Position numbers and translations under genes: made by a program
From: an uncultured Alphaproteobacteria bacterium
Lineage (GTDB): Bacteria; Pseudomonadota; Alphaproteobacteria; Puniceispirillales; Puniceispirillaceae
Length of the DNA stretch: 9,982 nucleotides
Direction of reading: 5' to 3'
Assembly: GCA_913042065.1 (NCBI GenBank)
Contig: CAJWKB010000031.1
Span: 1 to 9,982 of the forward strand
The notes under the pieces: model-generated
Told to the model about the DNA's origin: nothing
Database searches by the model: none
What the model saw: the letters and a program-made list of their open reading frames with translations, nothing else
Shown here: positions 1 through 6,469 of the stretch, in pieces
Numbering within the stretch: the stretch's first letter is position 1
Layout: every line of letters starts with the position of its first letter

Positions 1-624
1 CGCTGGCGCGGCGCGGCACCCATCCAGCGGGCAATCGCCGCTGGCGACACACGCACTGGTATGTCGGCAATGCGCATGGAGGCGGGGCTGGATAACGGAC
101 CGGTGATTGCCACACTAGACTGTGAAATATTGGCGAACGAAACCGCTGGCAACCTTCATGACAAACTTGCCCAGCTGAATGCCGATCTGCTGGAGACAGT
201 AATTGTCGGCCTACCAGACATGCTGGCACAGGCCAAGGCACAAGACGATGGAAGCGCAATTTATGCACCAAAGATTACCACAGCTGAATGTGCCATTGAC
301 TGGCACGCGCCAATTACCGTAACGGATCGACAAATACGCGCATTCTCACCCTATCCCGGAACTTGGTTCAATGGCCCGAAGGGCCGCATCAAGATTACCG
401 CTGCAAGGCCCATGCGCGGTAGGATTGACAACGCCGCAGCTGGCAGCTTTCTTGGTCTTGGAGACGCGGGGCAGATGCGTGTGGCGACGATCGATGGGGT
501 TCTTGAGATTTTCCTATTACAGCCCGCAGGAAAGAAGGCAATGAATGCGCGGGACTTTCTAAATGGGCAGGAGATAGTGCCCGGCCATGTCTTTGCCCCA
601 CAGCCTGACATTACCCCATCATGA
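1..624 (+). CDS. fmt: Methionyl-tRNA formyltransferase, 5'-truncated by the window edge
   Basis: Transfers a formyl group from 10-formyltetrahydrofolate to Met-tRNA(fMet) in the cytoplasm, making the initiator tRNA. The reading frame is already open at base 1 and runs to TGA at 622-624, giving 207 residues. The fragment opens with RWRGAAPIQRAI, matching E. coli Fmt from about residue 116, followed by GDTRTGM and EAGLDNG. The Asp of GLDNG (fragment residue 31) aligns with catalytic Asp146. About 115 N-terminal residues lie outside, including the catalytic Asn and His and the folate site, so full length would be about 320 residues, normal for the family. The C-terminal tRNA-binding domain is present, with the linker motif IRAFSPYPGTWF. 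The stop overlaps the truA start as ATGA, suggesting translational coupling. An ATG at 61 is internal and is not the start. Identification is from conserved motifs recognised by eye. Confidence 0.96.
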   Translation, partial: RWRGAAPIQRAIAAGDTRTGMSAMRMEAGLDNGPVIATLDCEILANETAGNLHDKLAQLNADLLETVIVGLPDMLAQAKAQDDGSAIYAPKITTAECAIDWHAPITVTDRQIRAFSPYPGTWFNGPKGRIKITAARPMRGRIDNAAAGSFLGLGDAGQMRVATIDGVLEIFLLQPAGKKAMNARDFLNGQEIVPGHVFAPQPDITPS

Positions 625-1379
625 CACAGCGCTTTCTGATCAGGATTGAATATGATGGCGCGCCTTTCGTTGGCTGGCAACGACAGGCCAACGGTATCTC
701 TGTCCAACAAGTGATCGAGGAGGCAGCAACCCAACTATGCGGACATGCTATTCAGGTTCAGGGCGCTGGGAGGACCGACTCAGGCGTCCATGCAACTGGC
801 CAAGTGGCACATCTGGATCTGCCCGAAAAATTTGATGAAAACCGAGTTACCGAAGCACTGAATGCACTGATCGGCAACTGGCCGGTGACGATCTTGCAGG
901 CGCGGGCTGTCGAAGAAAACATTCATGCCCGGTTTTCCGCGACGAGCCGCCGGTATCTCTATCGGATACTGGCCCAGCGAACGCCGCCTGCGCTGGCTCT
1001 CGGACGCGTCTGGCATCACAGGCAACCGCTTGATCCGGCAGCCATGCAACTGGCAGCCGACCGGCTGCTCGGCAAGCATGATTTTACCAGCTTCCGGGCA
1101 AGCCAGTGCCAGGCCGACAGTGCCATTCGCACGCTTGTCAAGTTGCGCGTCGACGCTGTTGGCGCAGAAATACACCTGCATGTTGCGGCGCGGTCATTTC
1201 TGCATCATCAGGTGCGCAACATCACTGGTACACTTGCTCTTGTCGGCGCTGGCAGATGGGACGCCGATGACGTTAGCGCCGCACTTGCTGCACGTGACAG
1301 ATCGGCAGCCGGGCCGACAGCCCCCGCCGAGGGCCTGTATCTCTCGCACGTGAGCTATGCGGATATCAGCTGGTCCTAG
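621..1379 (+). CDS. truA: tRNA pseudouridine(38-40) synthase TruA
   Basis: Isomerises uridines 38, 39 and 40 in the anticodon stem-loop of many tRNAs to pseudouridine. The protein has 252 residues, close to the usual 245-270. The N-terminal IEYDGAPFVGWQRQ (about 9-22) and the catalytic GAGRTDSGVHA are clear, with nucleophile Asp53. Later conserved stretches are HDFTSFRASQ and the C-terminal-half motif FLHHQVRNITGTL. The ATG at 621 overlaps the fmt stop in ATGA. No purine-rich ribosome-binding site precedes it (the bases just upstream are ACATTACCCCATC), so translation probably depends on ribosomes finishing fmt. The TAG stop at 1377-1379 sits in a CTAG shared with the stop of the convergent minus-strand gene, so the two genes overlap tail to tail by 4 bases with no room for a terminator between them. 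Confidence 0.97.
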   Translation: MTQRFLIRIEYDGAPFVGWQRQANGISVQQVIEEAATQLCGHAIQVQGAGRTDSGVHATGQVAHLDLPEKFDENRVTEALNALIGNWPVTILQARAVEENIHARFSATSRRYLYRILAQRTPPALALGRVWHHRQPLDPAAMQLAADRLLGKHDFTSFRASQCQADSAIRTLVKLRVDAVGAEIHLHVAARSFLHHQVRNITGTLALVGAGRWDADDVSAALAARDRSAAGPTAPAEGLYLSHVSYADISWS

Positions 1380-1948
1380 CCAATCGGCATATGCACTCTG
1401 ATCTGAACAATGATGAACAGCAGCAGATCAATGACGAATGAGAGTGCGAGAAAGCCGGTTGCAACCCATCCACCACGCTGCAACTGCACCTTGCCAAGCC
1501 GCCACAGCCAATAGATTGTCCACACGATGATTGGCGTGATCAGCATCAGCAATTTCGGGTTTGCAGACACGATCACGAAATTCTGGATGATCCCTGCGAA
1601 CAAATGCTGGACATTCTCGATCCACAGAAAAGGCACGATATAGGCAAACATGCGCGCTTCAAGCTGCAGCGCACGTAGCGCTGCCATGAACAGAAACACC
1701 ATGACCAGAACGGCCACCATCTGCATCATCATGTTGGCGAACAGCAAGGTCAGGCCATTCTGGATGCCCGGATATACTGAAACCAGGAAGGTAAAGATCA
1801 TCGACGCCCAGATCCCTTGCCACAGGCCGGGGATGTTGGCCTGAAAAGCGTCATCGATGGACAGCTTGCCAAGCATCACCAGCACAGTGCGCTTGATATA
1901 GGTGAACAGCACACCCGGCGCCAATGTCAGGCCGTAATGCTGCATCAT
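1376..1948 (-). CDS. Small multi-spanning inner-membrane protein of unknown function
   Basis: I do not recognise this 190-residue protein. It is strongly hydrophobic, with about five likely membrane segments near residues 43-60, 66-90, 100-125, 131-150 and 162-185. The stretch at 72-90 is rich in Met, Val and Phe, and short charged loops lie between segments (for example RLGKVQLQRGG at 150-160). There is no signal peptide, catalytic motif or cysteine pair. It is the last gene of the argB-dapE run. Its ATG overlaps the dapE TGA as ATGA, so it is almost certainly co-translated with dapE. The codon after the first ATG is also ATG (1945-1943), and AGGTGAG just upstream is better spaced for that second ATG, so the start may be one codon later. 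The TAG stop shares CTAG with the truA stop. A Yip1-like or other small polytopic fold is possible but unsupported. The reading frame is convincing; the function is open. Confidence 0.8.
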   Translation of the reverse strand: MMQHYGLTLAPGVLFTYIKRTVLVMLGKLSIDDAFQANIPGLWQGIWASMIFTFLVSVYPGIQNGLTLLFANMMMQMVAVLVMVFLFMAALRALQLEARMFAYIVPFLWIENVQHLFAGIIQNFVIVSANPKLLMLITPIIVWTIYWLWRLGKVQLQRGGWVATGFLALSFVIDLLLFIIVQIRVHMPIG

Positions 1949-3096
1949 CTCACCTGTTCAAAGAATGAATTTAGAATATGCGTGTAGATATCGGTAAGCG
2001 AGTCAATATCTTCCACCGCCACCTGCTCATCAATCTTGTGCATGGTCTTGCCGACCAGTCCAAATTCGGCAACCGGGCAGATATTGGTGATGAACCGGGC
2101 ATCTGATGTGCCGCCATTGGTCGATAATTTTGGCCTGTGGCCGACAATTTTCTCCGCGGCGTCGGCGATCATATCGGTCAATTGACCTGGCGGCGTCAGG
2201 AAGGGATGCGCCGTCGCTTTCCAGTGCGCCTCCCAGGTACCGCCAACACGGTCAAAATGTTCCTCGAGCCAGCCAATCAGGCTGTCTGCGCTATGTTCGG
2301 TATTGAAACGAATATTAAACTGTGACGTTGCAGTTGCCGGAATGACATTACCGGCTAAGTTGCCGACATCAATCGACGTTACATTCGCTGTCGATGGGTC
2401 AAAGAACTCTGTCCCACCATCAAGCTCACAGCCATTCACCGGCGCCAGCATCGCCAGCAGATGCGTCAGCGGGTTGTCGGCAAGATGCGGATAGGCAACA
2501 TGCCCCTGAATGCCGGTCACCGTCAGTTTGCAGGACAGGCTGCCACGCCGACCATTCTTGATGACATCACCCATCTCGCTGACATTGGTTGGTTCGCCAA
2601 CAAGACACATATCAGGCACCTGGTCATTGTCGCGAACCCAGTCGACCATTCTGGTAGTGCCATTGATGGCATCGCCCTCCTCGTCACCCGTGATCAGAAA
2701 GCTGATCGAGCCCTGCTGCGGTGGCGTTTCCAAAAAGCGCGCGGTAGCGGCAACAAACGCAGCGACACCACCCTTCATGTCAGCTGCCCCACGACCGTGA
2801 AGCCTGCCATCAACAATCTCTCCGGAGAAAGGATCATAAGTCCAGGCAGCTGTATCACCCGGCGGCACCACATCGGTATGGCCAGCAAAGGCAAAATGCG
2901 GACCGCCCGTACCCCAACGGGCGAATAGATTGTCGACACGTTCCTCAGCCTCGCCAAATGGCAGTCGCGTGCAGGCGCAGCCCATGGCTGTCAGTTCGGC
3001 CTCAAGCAAATCGAGTGCGCCACCCTCCCTCGGCGTCACAGAGGGACATTTAACGAGCCTCTGTGCGAGCAGAACAGCTTGTGAGGTTCTGTCCAT
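1945..3096 (-). CDS. dapE: Succinyl-diaminopimelate desuccinylase DapE
   Basis: Zinc-dependent M20-family hydrolase that cleaves N-succinyl-L,L-2,6-diaminopimelate to succinate and L,L-diaminopimelate, on the way to meso-diaminopimelate and lysine. From the ATG at 3096 it has 383 residues, the usual length. Family ligands are visible: FAGHTDVVPPGD (His73), HGRGAADMKGG (bridging Asp106), TGDEEGD (general base Glu139 and ligand Glu140), GEPTN (Glu168) and KTMHKIDE (His353). TNGGTSDARF near 326-335 is also typical. The dimerisation domain lies roughly between residues 180 and 290. A TTG one codon upstream (3099-3097) would extend it by one residue. I prefer ATG because it overlaps the dapD stop by one base (TGATG) and has GAGAG four bases upstream. 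The stop overlaps the next gene as ATGA. Confidence 0.97.
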   Translation of the reverse strand: MDRTSQAVLLAQRLVKCPSVTPREGGALDLLEAELTAMGCACTRLPFGEAEERVDNLFARWGTGGPHFAFAGHTDVVPPGDTAAWTYDPFSGEIVDGRLHGRGAADMKGGVAAFVAATARFLETPPQQGSISFLITGDEEGDAINGTTRMVDWVRDNDQVPDMCLVGEPTNVSEMGDVIKNGRRGSLSCKLTVTGIQGHVAYPHLADNPLTHLLAMLAPVNGCELDGGTEFFDPSTANVTSIDVGNLAGNVIPATATSQFNIRFNTEHSADSLIGWLEEHFDRVGGTWEAHWKATAHPFLTPPGQLTDMIADAAEKIVGHRPKLSTNGGTSDARFITNICPVAEFGLVGKTMHKIDEQVAVEDIDSLTDIYTHILNSFFEQVR

Positions 3097-3956
3097 CAAT
3101 CTCTCAAAAGGTCATTTACCGAAGTCTTGGAACGGGTCTTCTCATCCACCTGTTTGATGATCACGGCACAGGACAGTGACGGCCCCGGACTGCCATCGGC
3201 AAGCGGCTTTCCTGGCAGCGAACCTGGCACAACAACCGAATAGGCTGGCACACGACCCATGTGAACCTCACCAGTCACACGGTCAATGATCTTTGTTGAG
3301 GCACCAATAAACACACCCATGGACAGGACAGCGCCGCGCTCAACAACCACGCCTTCGACAACCTCGGAGCGGGCGCCAATGAAACAGTCATCCTCGATGA
3401 TTACCGGACCAGCCTGCAGGGGTTCAAGGACGCCGCCAATGCCAGCACCACCGGACAGATGGACATTCTTTCCAATCTGCGCACATGAGCCAACAGTCGC
3501 CCATGTATCAACCATCGTGCCGCTGTCAACAAAGGCACCAAGATTGACAAAGCTCGGCATCAGCACGGCACCAGACGCAATATGGGCAGAGTGCCGGACG
3601 ATACAGCCGGGAACAGCGCGAAAGCCCGCAGCGCGGAACCTGGCCTCATCCCAGCCAGCAAATTTCGAGGGTACTTTGTCCCACCAAAGAGCCTCGCCAC
3701 TATCTGGATAGGTGGTGCCAGAAGGTATACAGGCCATATCATTCAGGCGGAACGACAACAACACGGCTTTTTTCAGCCACTGATTGACCTGCCACTGATG
3801 ATCACCAAGAGGTTCAGCAACCCGGGCGGCACCGCTGTCGAGGATGTTCAGCGCCGTCATCACGGCCTCACGGACAGCGCCACCTGTCTGGATGCTGATG
3901 TTGTCGCGGTCATCCCAGGCAGAATTGATTTGAGTTTCGAGTTGCGCCTTGTCCAT
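3096..3956 (-). CDS. dapD: 2,3,4,5-tetrahydropyridine-2,6-dicarboxylate N-succinyltransferase DapD
   Basis: Transfers succinyl from succinyl-CoA to tetrahydrodipicolinate, the entry step of the succinylase branch of diaminopimelate and lysine synthesis; DapE acts two steps later. The protein has 286 residues (E. coli 274). An N-terminal helical domain covers about 1-100 and includes [11 protein letters not shown] and WWDKVPSKF, both diagnostic. A left-handed beta-helix of imperfect hexapeptide repeats follows at about 118-225 ([41 protein letters not shown]), then the C-terminal [12 protein letters not shown]. The ATG at 3956 has a good ribosome-binding site, AGGAG, six bases upstream. The stop shares one base with the dapE ATG. 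The presence of dapD and dapE together shows this organism uses the succinylase rather than the acetylase or dehydrogenase route. Confidence 0.97.
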   Translation of the reverse strand: MDKAQLETQINSAWDDRDNISIQTGGAVREAVMTALNILDSGAARVAEPLGDHQWQVNQWLKKAVLLSFRLNDMACIPSGTTYPDSGEALWWDKVPSKFAGWDEARFRAAGFRAVPGCIVRHSAHIASGAVLMPSFVNLGAFVDSGTMVDTWATVGSCAQIGKNVHLSGGAGIGGVLEPLQAGPVIIEDDCFIGARSEVVEGVVVERGAVLSMGVFIGASTKIIDRVTGEVHMGRVPAYSVVVPGSLPGKPLADGSPGPSLSCAVIIKQVDEKTRSKTSVNDLLRD

Positions 3957-3962
3957 TCTGGT

Positions 3963-3967
3963 CTCCT
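3963..3967 (-). promoter_or_regulatory. Ribosome-binding site of dapD
   Basis: AGGAG on the minus strand, six bases before the dapD ATG at 3956-3954. It fixes the dapD start and is stronger than the sites before dapE or the HAD gene. It lies in the 68-base gap after the HAD-family gene, consistent with independent ribosome loading on dapD rather than coupling. Confidence 0.7.
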
Positions 3968-4024
3968 AGTCACTGGGCAGGTGGGCCATCTGGCCGGTTT
4001 CTGCTTTTTTCTGATATCGGCGTT

Positions 4025-4714
4025 TTACGCCTGATTGGCAAGGGTCTGGCCGGTCAGCGGCGCAAGAAAGCTCTTCAGATCCTCACCAATATAATGCACG
4101 TAGGGCTCTTCGGCGCCTTTTGCGGCCCATTCATAATCACTTGTCAGCCAGACAGTGCGCATGCCCATGGCTGCGGCCGGTTCAAGATTGCGGGCCATAT
4201 CCTCGATCATCACCGCGCCATGTGGATCAATGCCGGTCTTTTCCATGAATTTTGCAAAGGCATGGGCTTCAGGCTTGGGTATATAGTCGGCCCCCACAAT
4301 ATCAAAAATATGCTCGAAATGATGGCGGATGCCATAGGCATTCAGGATGTTTTCCGCATGCGGCACCGTGCCGTTGGTAAAGATATGTTTGCGGCCCGGC
4401 AAATTAGCAAGCATCGCCTCCAACTCAGTCTCAGGCGGCAAATCACTGACGTCAATGTCATGCACGAAATGCAGATAGTCAGCCGGCTCAAGCCCCTCTT
4501 CAACCATGAGGCCGCGCATCGTTGTGCCGTAACGCTGGAACAAATCCTTTTGAATCACGCGCGCCTCATCCTGTGGAACGTCAAAATGAGTGGCTACAAA
4601 TTCGGTGATTCGCACGGCAACGCGGACAAACAAGTTGGACCGTGCCGGGTAGATCGTGTTGTCGAGGTCAAAGATCCAATCCTTGATTTCCTCCACAGGA
4701 AAAGTCTGCGTCAT
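4025..4714 (-). CDS. HAD-superfamily hydrolase, probable pyrimidine 5'-nucleotidase (SDT1/YjjG-like)
   Basis: Cytoplasmic Mg2+-dependent phosphohydrolase that probably removes phosphate from pyrimidine nucleoside monophosphates; the substrate is inferred from family resemblance. From the ATG at 4714 it has 229 residues. All four HAD motifs are present: FDLDNTIYP (nucleophile Asp16, acid/base Asp18), IFTNG (Thr113), IPKPEA (Lys147) and MIEDMARN (Glu171, Asp172). The DLDNTIYP wording and a helical cap at about 22-95 fit the SDT1-type pyrimidine nucleotidase group. An ATG five codons upstream (4729) is possible. I choose 4714 because GGAG stands nine bases before it, while the upstream ATG has only a weak site and itself contains that GGAG. 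The gene lies 42 bases after argB and 68 bases before dapD in the same direction, so it is probably co-transcribed. Its link to arginine or lysine synthesis is not evident. Confidence 0.82.
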   Translation of the reverse strand: MTQTFPVEEIKDWIFDLDNTIYPARSNLFVRVAVRITEFVATHFDVPQDEARVIQKDLFQRYGTTMRGLMVEEGLEPADYLHFVHDIDVSDLPPETELEAMLANLPGRKHIFTNGTVPHAENILNAYGIRHHFEHIFDIVGADYIPKPEAHAFAKFMEKTGIDPHGAVMIEDMARNLEPAAAMGMRTVWLTSDYEWAAKGAEEPYVHYIGEDLKSFLAPLTGQTLANQA

Positions 4715-4756
4715 GATTTTCAACTCCATCTTTTAACTCTGCGGCCGACCACCCAT

Positions 4757-5665
4757 CTAGTCAGGCTTGATAAAGGTACCCATCCCATGTTCGGTGAACA
4801 ATTCGACAAGCAATGCATGCGGCGCGCGTCCATCCATGATCACCGCGGCCTCGGCACCACCGAGGACAGCCTGGATACAGGTCTCAACCTTTGGGATCAT
4901 ACCGCCAGACACCGTACCATCGTGGATCAGGCTCTCCGCCTGGCTGACCGTGATTTCGGACAACAGATTGCCAGCGCTGTCGAAAACGCCGGGAACGTCG
5001 GTCAGCATCAACATCCGCGTGGCACCGAGCGCAGCAGAGATGGCACCTGCTGCAGTATCAGCGTTGATGTTGTATGTCATCCCATCCTCACCACCACCAA
5101 CCGGGGCCACGACGGGGATCAGATTTTTCTCACCAAGTGCATCCAGAACTTCGGTATTGATCTTCGAGGGCTCGCCAACAAAGCCGAGGTCAACAACCTT
5201 CTCTATCGCGCTGCCCGCTGATTTTGCCTGTGCAAGCAGCTTGCGCGCCATGATCAGGCCACCATCCTTGCCAGAAATGCCGACGGCACGCGCACCAGCC
5301 ATGGTGATGGCGGCAACAAGCGCCTTGTTGATCCCTCCGGCCAGAACCATTTCGACGACAGATATGGTCGCTTCATCCGTCACCCGCAGACCATCGATAA
5401 AATTCGATTCGATCTCCAGCTTTTTTAGCATTTCACCAATCTGCGGGCCACCGCCATGTACTACGACGGGCCGCGCGCCCACTTGGTCGAGGAGTGCGAT
5501 ATCAGATGCAAAGGCGCTCACATATTCAGGCTCACCCATGGCATGGCCGCCAAATTTTACCACGAGGGTCTTGTCTGAATAGCGGCGCATGAAGGGCAGA
5601 GCCTCAATCAGCATGCCCGCCTTTTCTAGAAATAGATCAGCCGATGTGTCTTGCGATTTATCCAT
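4757..5665 (-). CDS. argB: Acetylglutamate kinase ArgB
   Basis: Phosphorylates N-acetyl-L-glutamate with ATP, the second step of arginine synthesis. From the ATG at 5665 it has 302 residues. Amino-acid-kinase motifs are clear: VVKFGGHAM (Lys37), VVHGGGPQIG (68-77), DGLRVTD (91-97, substrate binding), SGKDGG (131-136), NINADTAAGAI (199-209), MLTDVPGV (220-227) and GGMIPKVE (254-261). About 30 residues precede the first strand, including the helix LFLEKAGMLIEALPFMRRYS, and the C-terminus has LFTEHGMGTFI. Both traits mark the arginine-inhibited hexameric enzymes, unlike the 258-residue insensitive E. coli dimer, so feedback inhibition by arginine is likely (inference). A TTG at 5683 would add six residues. 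I prefer the ATG because AAGG lies eight bases before it. The gene follows engB after 147 non-coding bases, so it may have its own promoter. Confidence 0.97.
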   Translation of the reverse strand: MDKSQDTSADLFLEKAGMLIEALPFMRRYSDKTLVVKFGGHAMGEPEYVSAFASDIALLDQVGARPVVVHGGGPQIGEMLKKLEIESNFIDGLRVTDEATISVVEMVLAGGINKALVAAITMAGARAVGISGKDGGLIMARKLLAQAKSAGSAIEKVVDLGFVGEPSKINTEVLDALGEKNLIPVVAPVGGGEDGMTYNINADTAAGAISAALGATRMLMLTDVPGVFDSAGNLLSEITVSQAESLIHDGTVSGGMIPKVETCIQAVLGGAEAAVIMDGRAPHALLVELFTEHGMGTFIKPD

Positions 5666-5812
5666 AATGCCGCCCTTGAACAAGCGATTAGGGTCAGACG
5701 GGACACGGTGATATCAGGGCACCCCGTATGCGCACCAACTGCGCAAGCCAAAATATCGGTAATGTAGCCAGATGCGCAAGCCCCACATGAACCGATAGAC
5801 CACGAAAAATAC
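5666..5812 (-). other. Intergenic spacer and argB leader with inverted and direct repeats
   Basis: This is the longest gap inside the minus-strand gene cluster. It contains an inverted repeat, TATCGGT at 5754-5760 and ACCGATA at 5791-5797, extended by ATGT/ACAT across a small internal bulge. The enclosed loop is about 20 bases. On the minus strand TTTT follows directly, so it could be a weak terminator for the rpmH-engB transcript. TGCGCAAGCC occurs twice (5740-5749 and 5773-5782), 33 bases apart. Closer to argB, ACGGG at 5698-5702 can pair with CCCGT at 5723-5727. I see no convincing -35/-10 pair; TTGCGC with GATATT 16 bases on (minus strand) is a poor match. There is no open reading frame of note. 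Confidence 0.5.
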
Positions 5813-6469
5813 CTAGTTTTCGGTAAACATCGCAAGGTGCCCCCGCAAATGTGCAACGCCATCACCGCGTTCAGAGGAGGTGACAAACAACTCGGGAAAG
5901 GCGGCGACATGCGTGGCGATTGCAGCCTCAGTTGCTTTGCATACCGTTCCAAGCTCAGCTGATTTTAATTTGTCGGCTTTGGTTAAGACCGCAGCCCATG
6001 ACACGGCCGTATGATCAAGTAGTCCCATGATCTCCCGATCAGCATTTCTGATCCCGCGTCGCGAGTCGATCAGCAGAAAAACACGCTGCAATGATGTACG
6101 CCCAGCCAGAAATTTCCGGGTTAGGTTTGTCCAAGCTTTGATGTCCGCTTTTGGTGCCGAAGCGTAGCCATAGCCTGGCAGATCCACCAGCTGCAACCGA
6201 TTCGCAAGGTCAAAGAAGATCAACTGCCTTGTACGCCCTGGTGTCTGCGAGGTTCTCGCCAAGGTCTTACGTCCTGTCAGTGCGTTTACCAGTGAAGATT
6301 TGCCAACATTCGACCGCCCTGCAAAACACACCTCCGGCAGGGATATGGGCGGTAAAGCAGCCATGTTGTTGGCTGCGGCGACAAACTCACACTGACCAGC
6401 AAAAAGCAGCCGACCTGCCTCCAGCTGACCTGGTGTCAATTCTGTTCCACACGTTTCATAATGAACCAT
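5813..6469 (-). CDS. engB: Ribosome-biogenesis GTP-binding protein EngB (YihA/YsxC)
   Basis: Small TRAFAC-class GTPase needed for late assembly of the large ribosomal subunit, and thereby for normal cell division. From the ATG at 6469 it has 218 residues. The G motifs are G1 GRSNVGKSS (51-59), G2 region TPGRT (76-80), G3 DLPGYGY (96-102), G4 TKAD (163-166) and G5 TSSE (197-200). The start is uncertain. ATG 6499 and TTG 6505 lie further upstream and overlap yidC more. A TTG at 6439 overlaps the yidC stop as TTGA, has GGA six bases upstream and would give 208 residues beginning just before the conserved EAGRLLFAG; that arrangement resembles the other couplings here. No strong ribosome-binding site precedes 6469, so the first ten residues are provisional. 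It is the last gene of the rpmH cluster before a 147-base spacer. Confidence 0.95.
   Translation of the reverse strand: MVHYETCGTELTPGQLEAGRLLFAGQCEFVAAANNMAALPPISLPEVCFAGRSNVGKSSLVNALTGRKTLARTSQTPGRTRQLIFFDLANRLQLVDLPGYGYASAPKADIKAWTNLTRKFLAGRTSLQRVFLLIDSRRGIRNADREIMGLLDHTAVSWAAVLTKADKLKSAELGTVCKATEAAIATHVAAFPELFVTSSERGDGVAHLRGHLAMFTEN

Noticed and set aside
3984..4010. GGCCATCTGGCC palindrome followed on the + strand by a run of T, resembling a terminator
   Set aside because: No + strand gene ends here, nine bases separate the palindrome from the T-run, and the minus-strand transcript sees an A-run before the palindrome instead. It is probably a chance feature of the HAD-dapD gap.
4094..5221. 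Long + strand open frame (375 codons) antisense to the HAD gene and argB
   Set aside because: It lies opposite two genes with complete catalytic motifs, spans the gap between them, and its translation (rich in His, Arg and Met) shows no recognisable domain. It is a shadow of minus-strand codon use.
4767..5582. + strand open frame of 271 codons antisense to argB
   Set aside because: It is entirely inside argB on the opposite strand, with low-complexity Ser/Thr/Pro/Ala composition typical of antisense frames.
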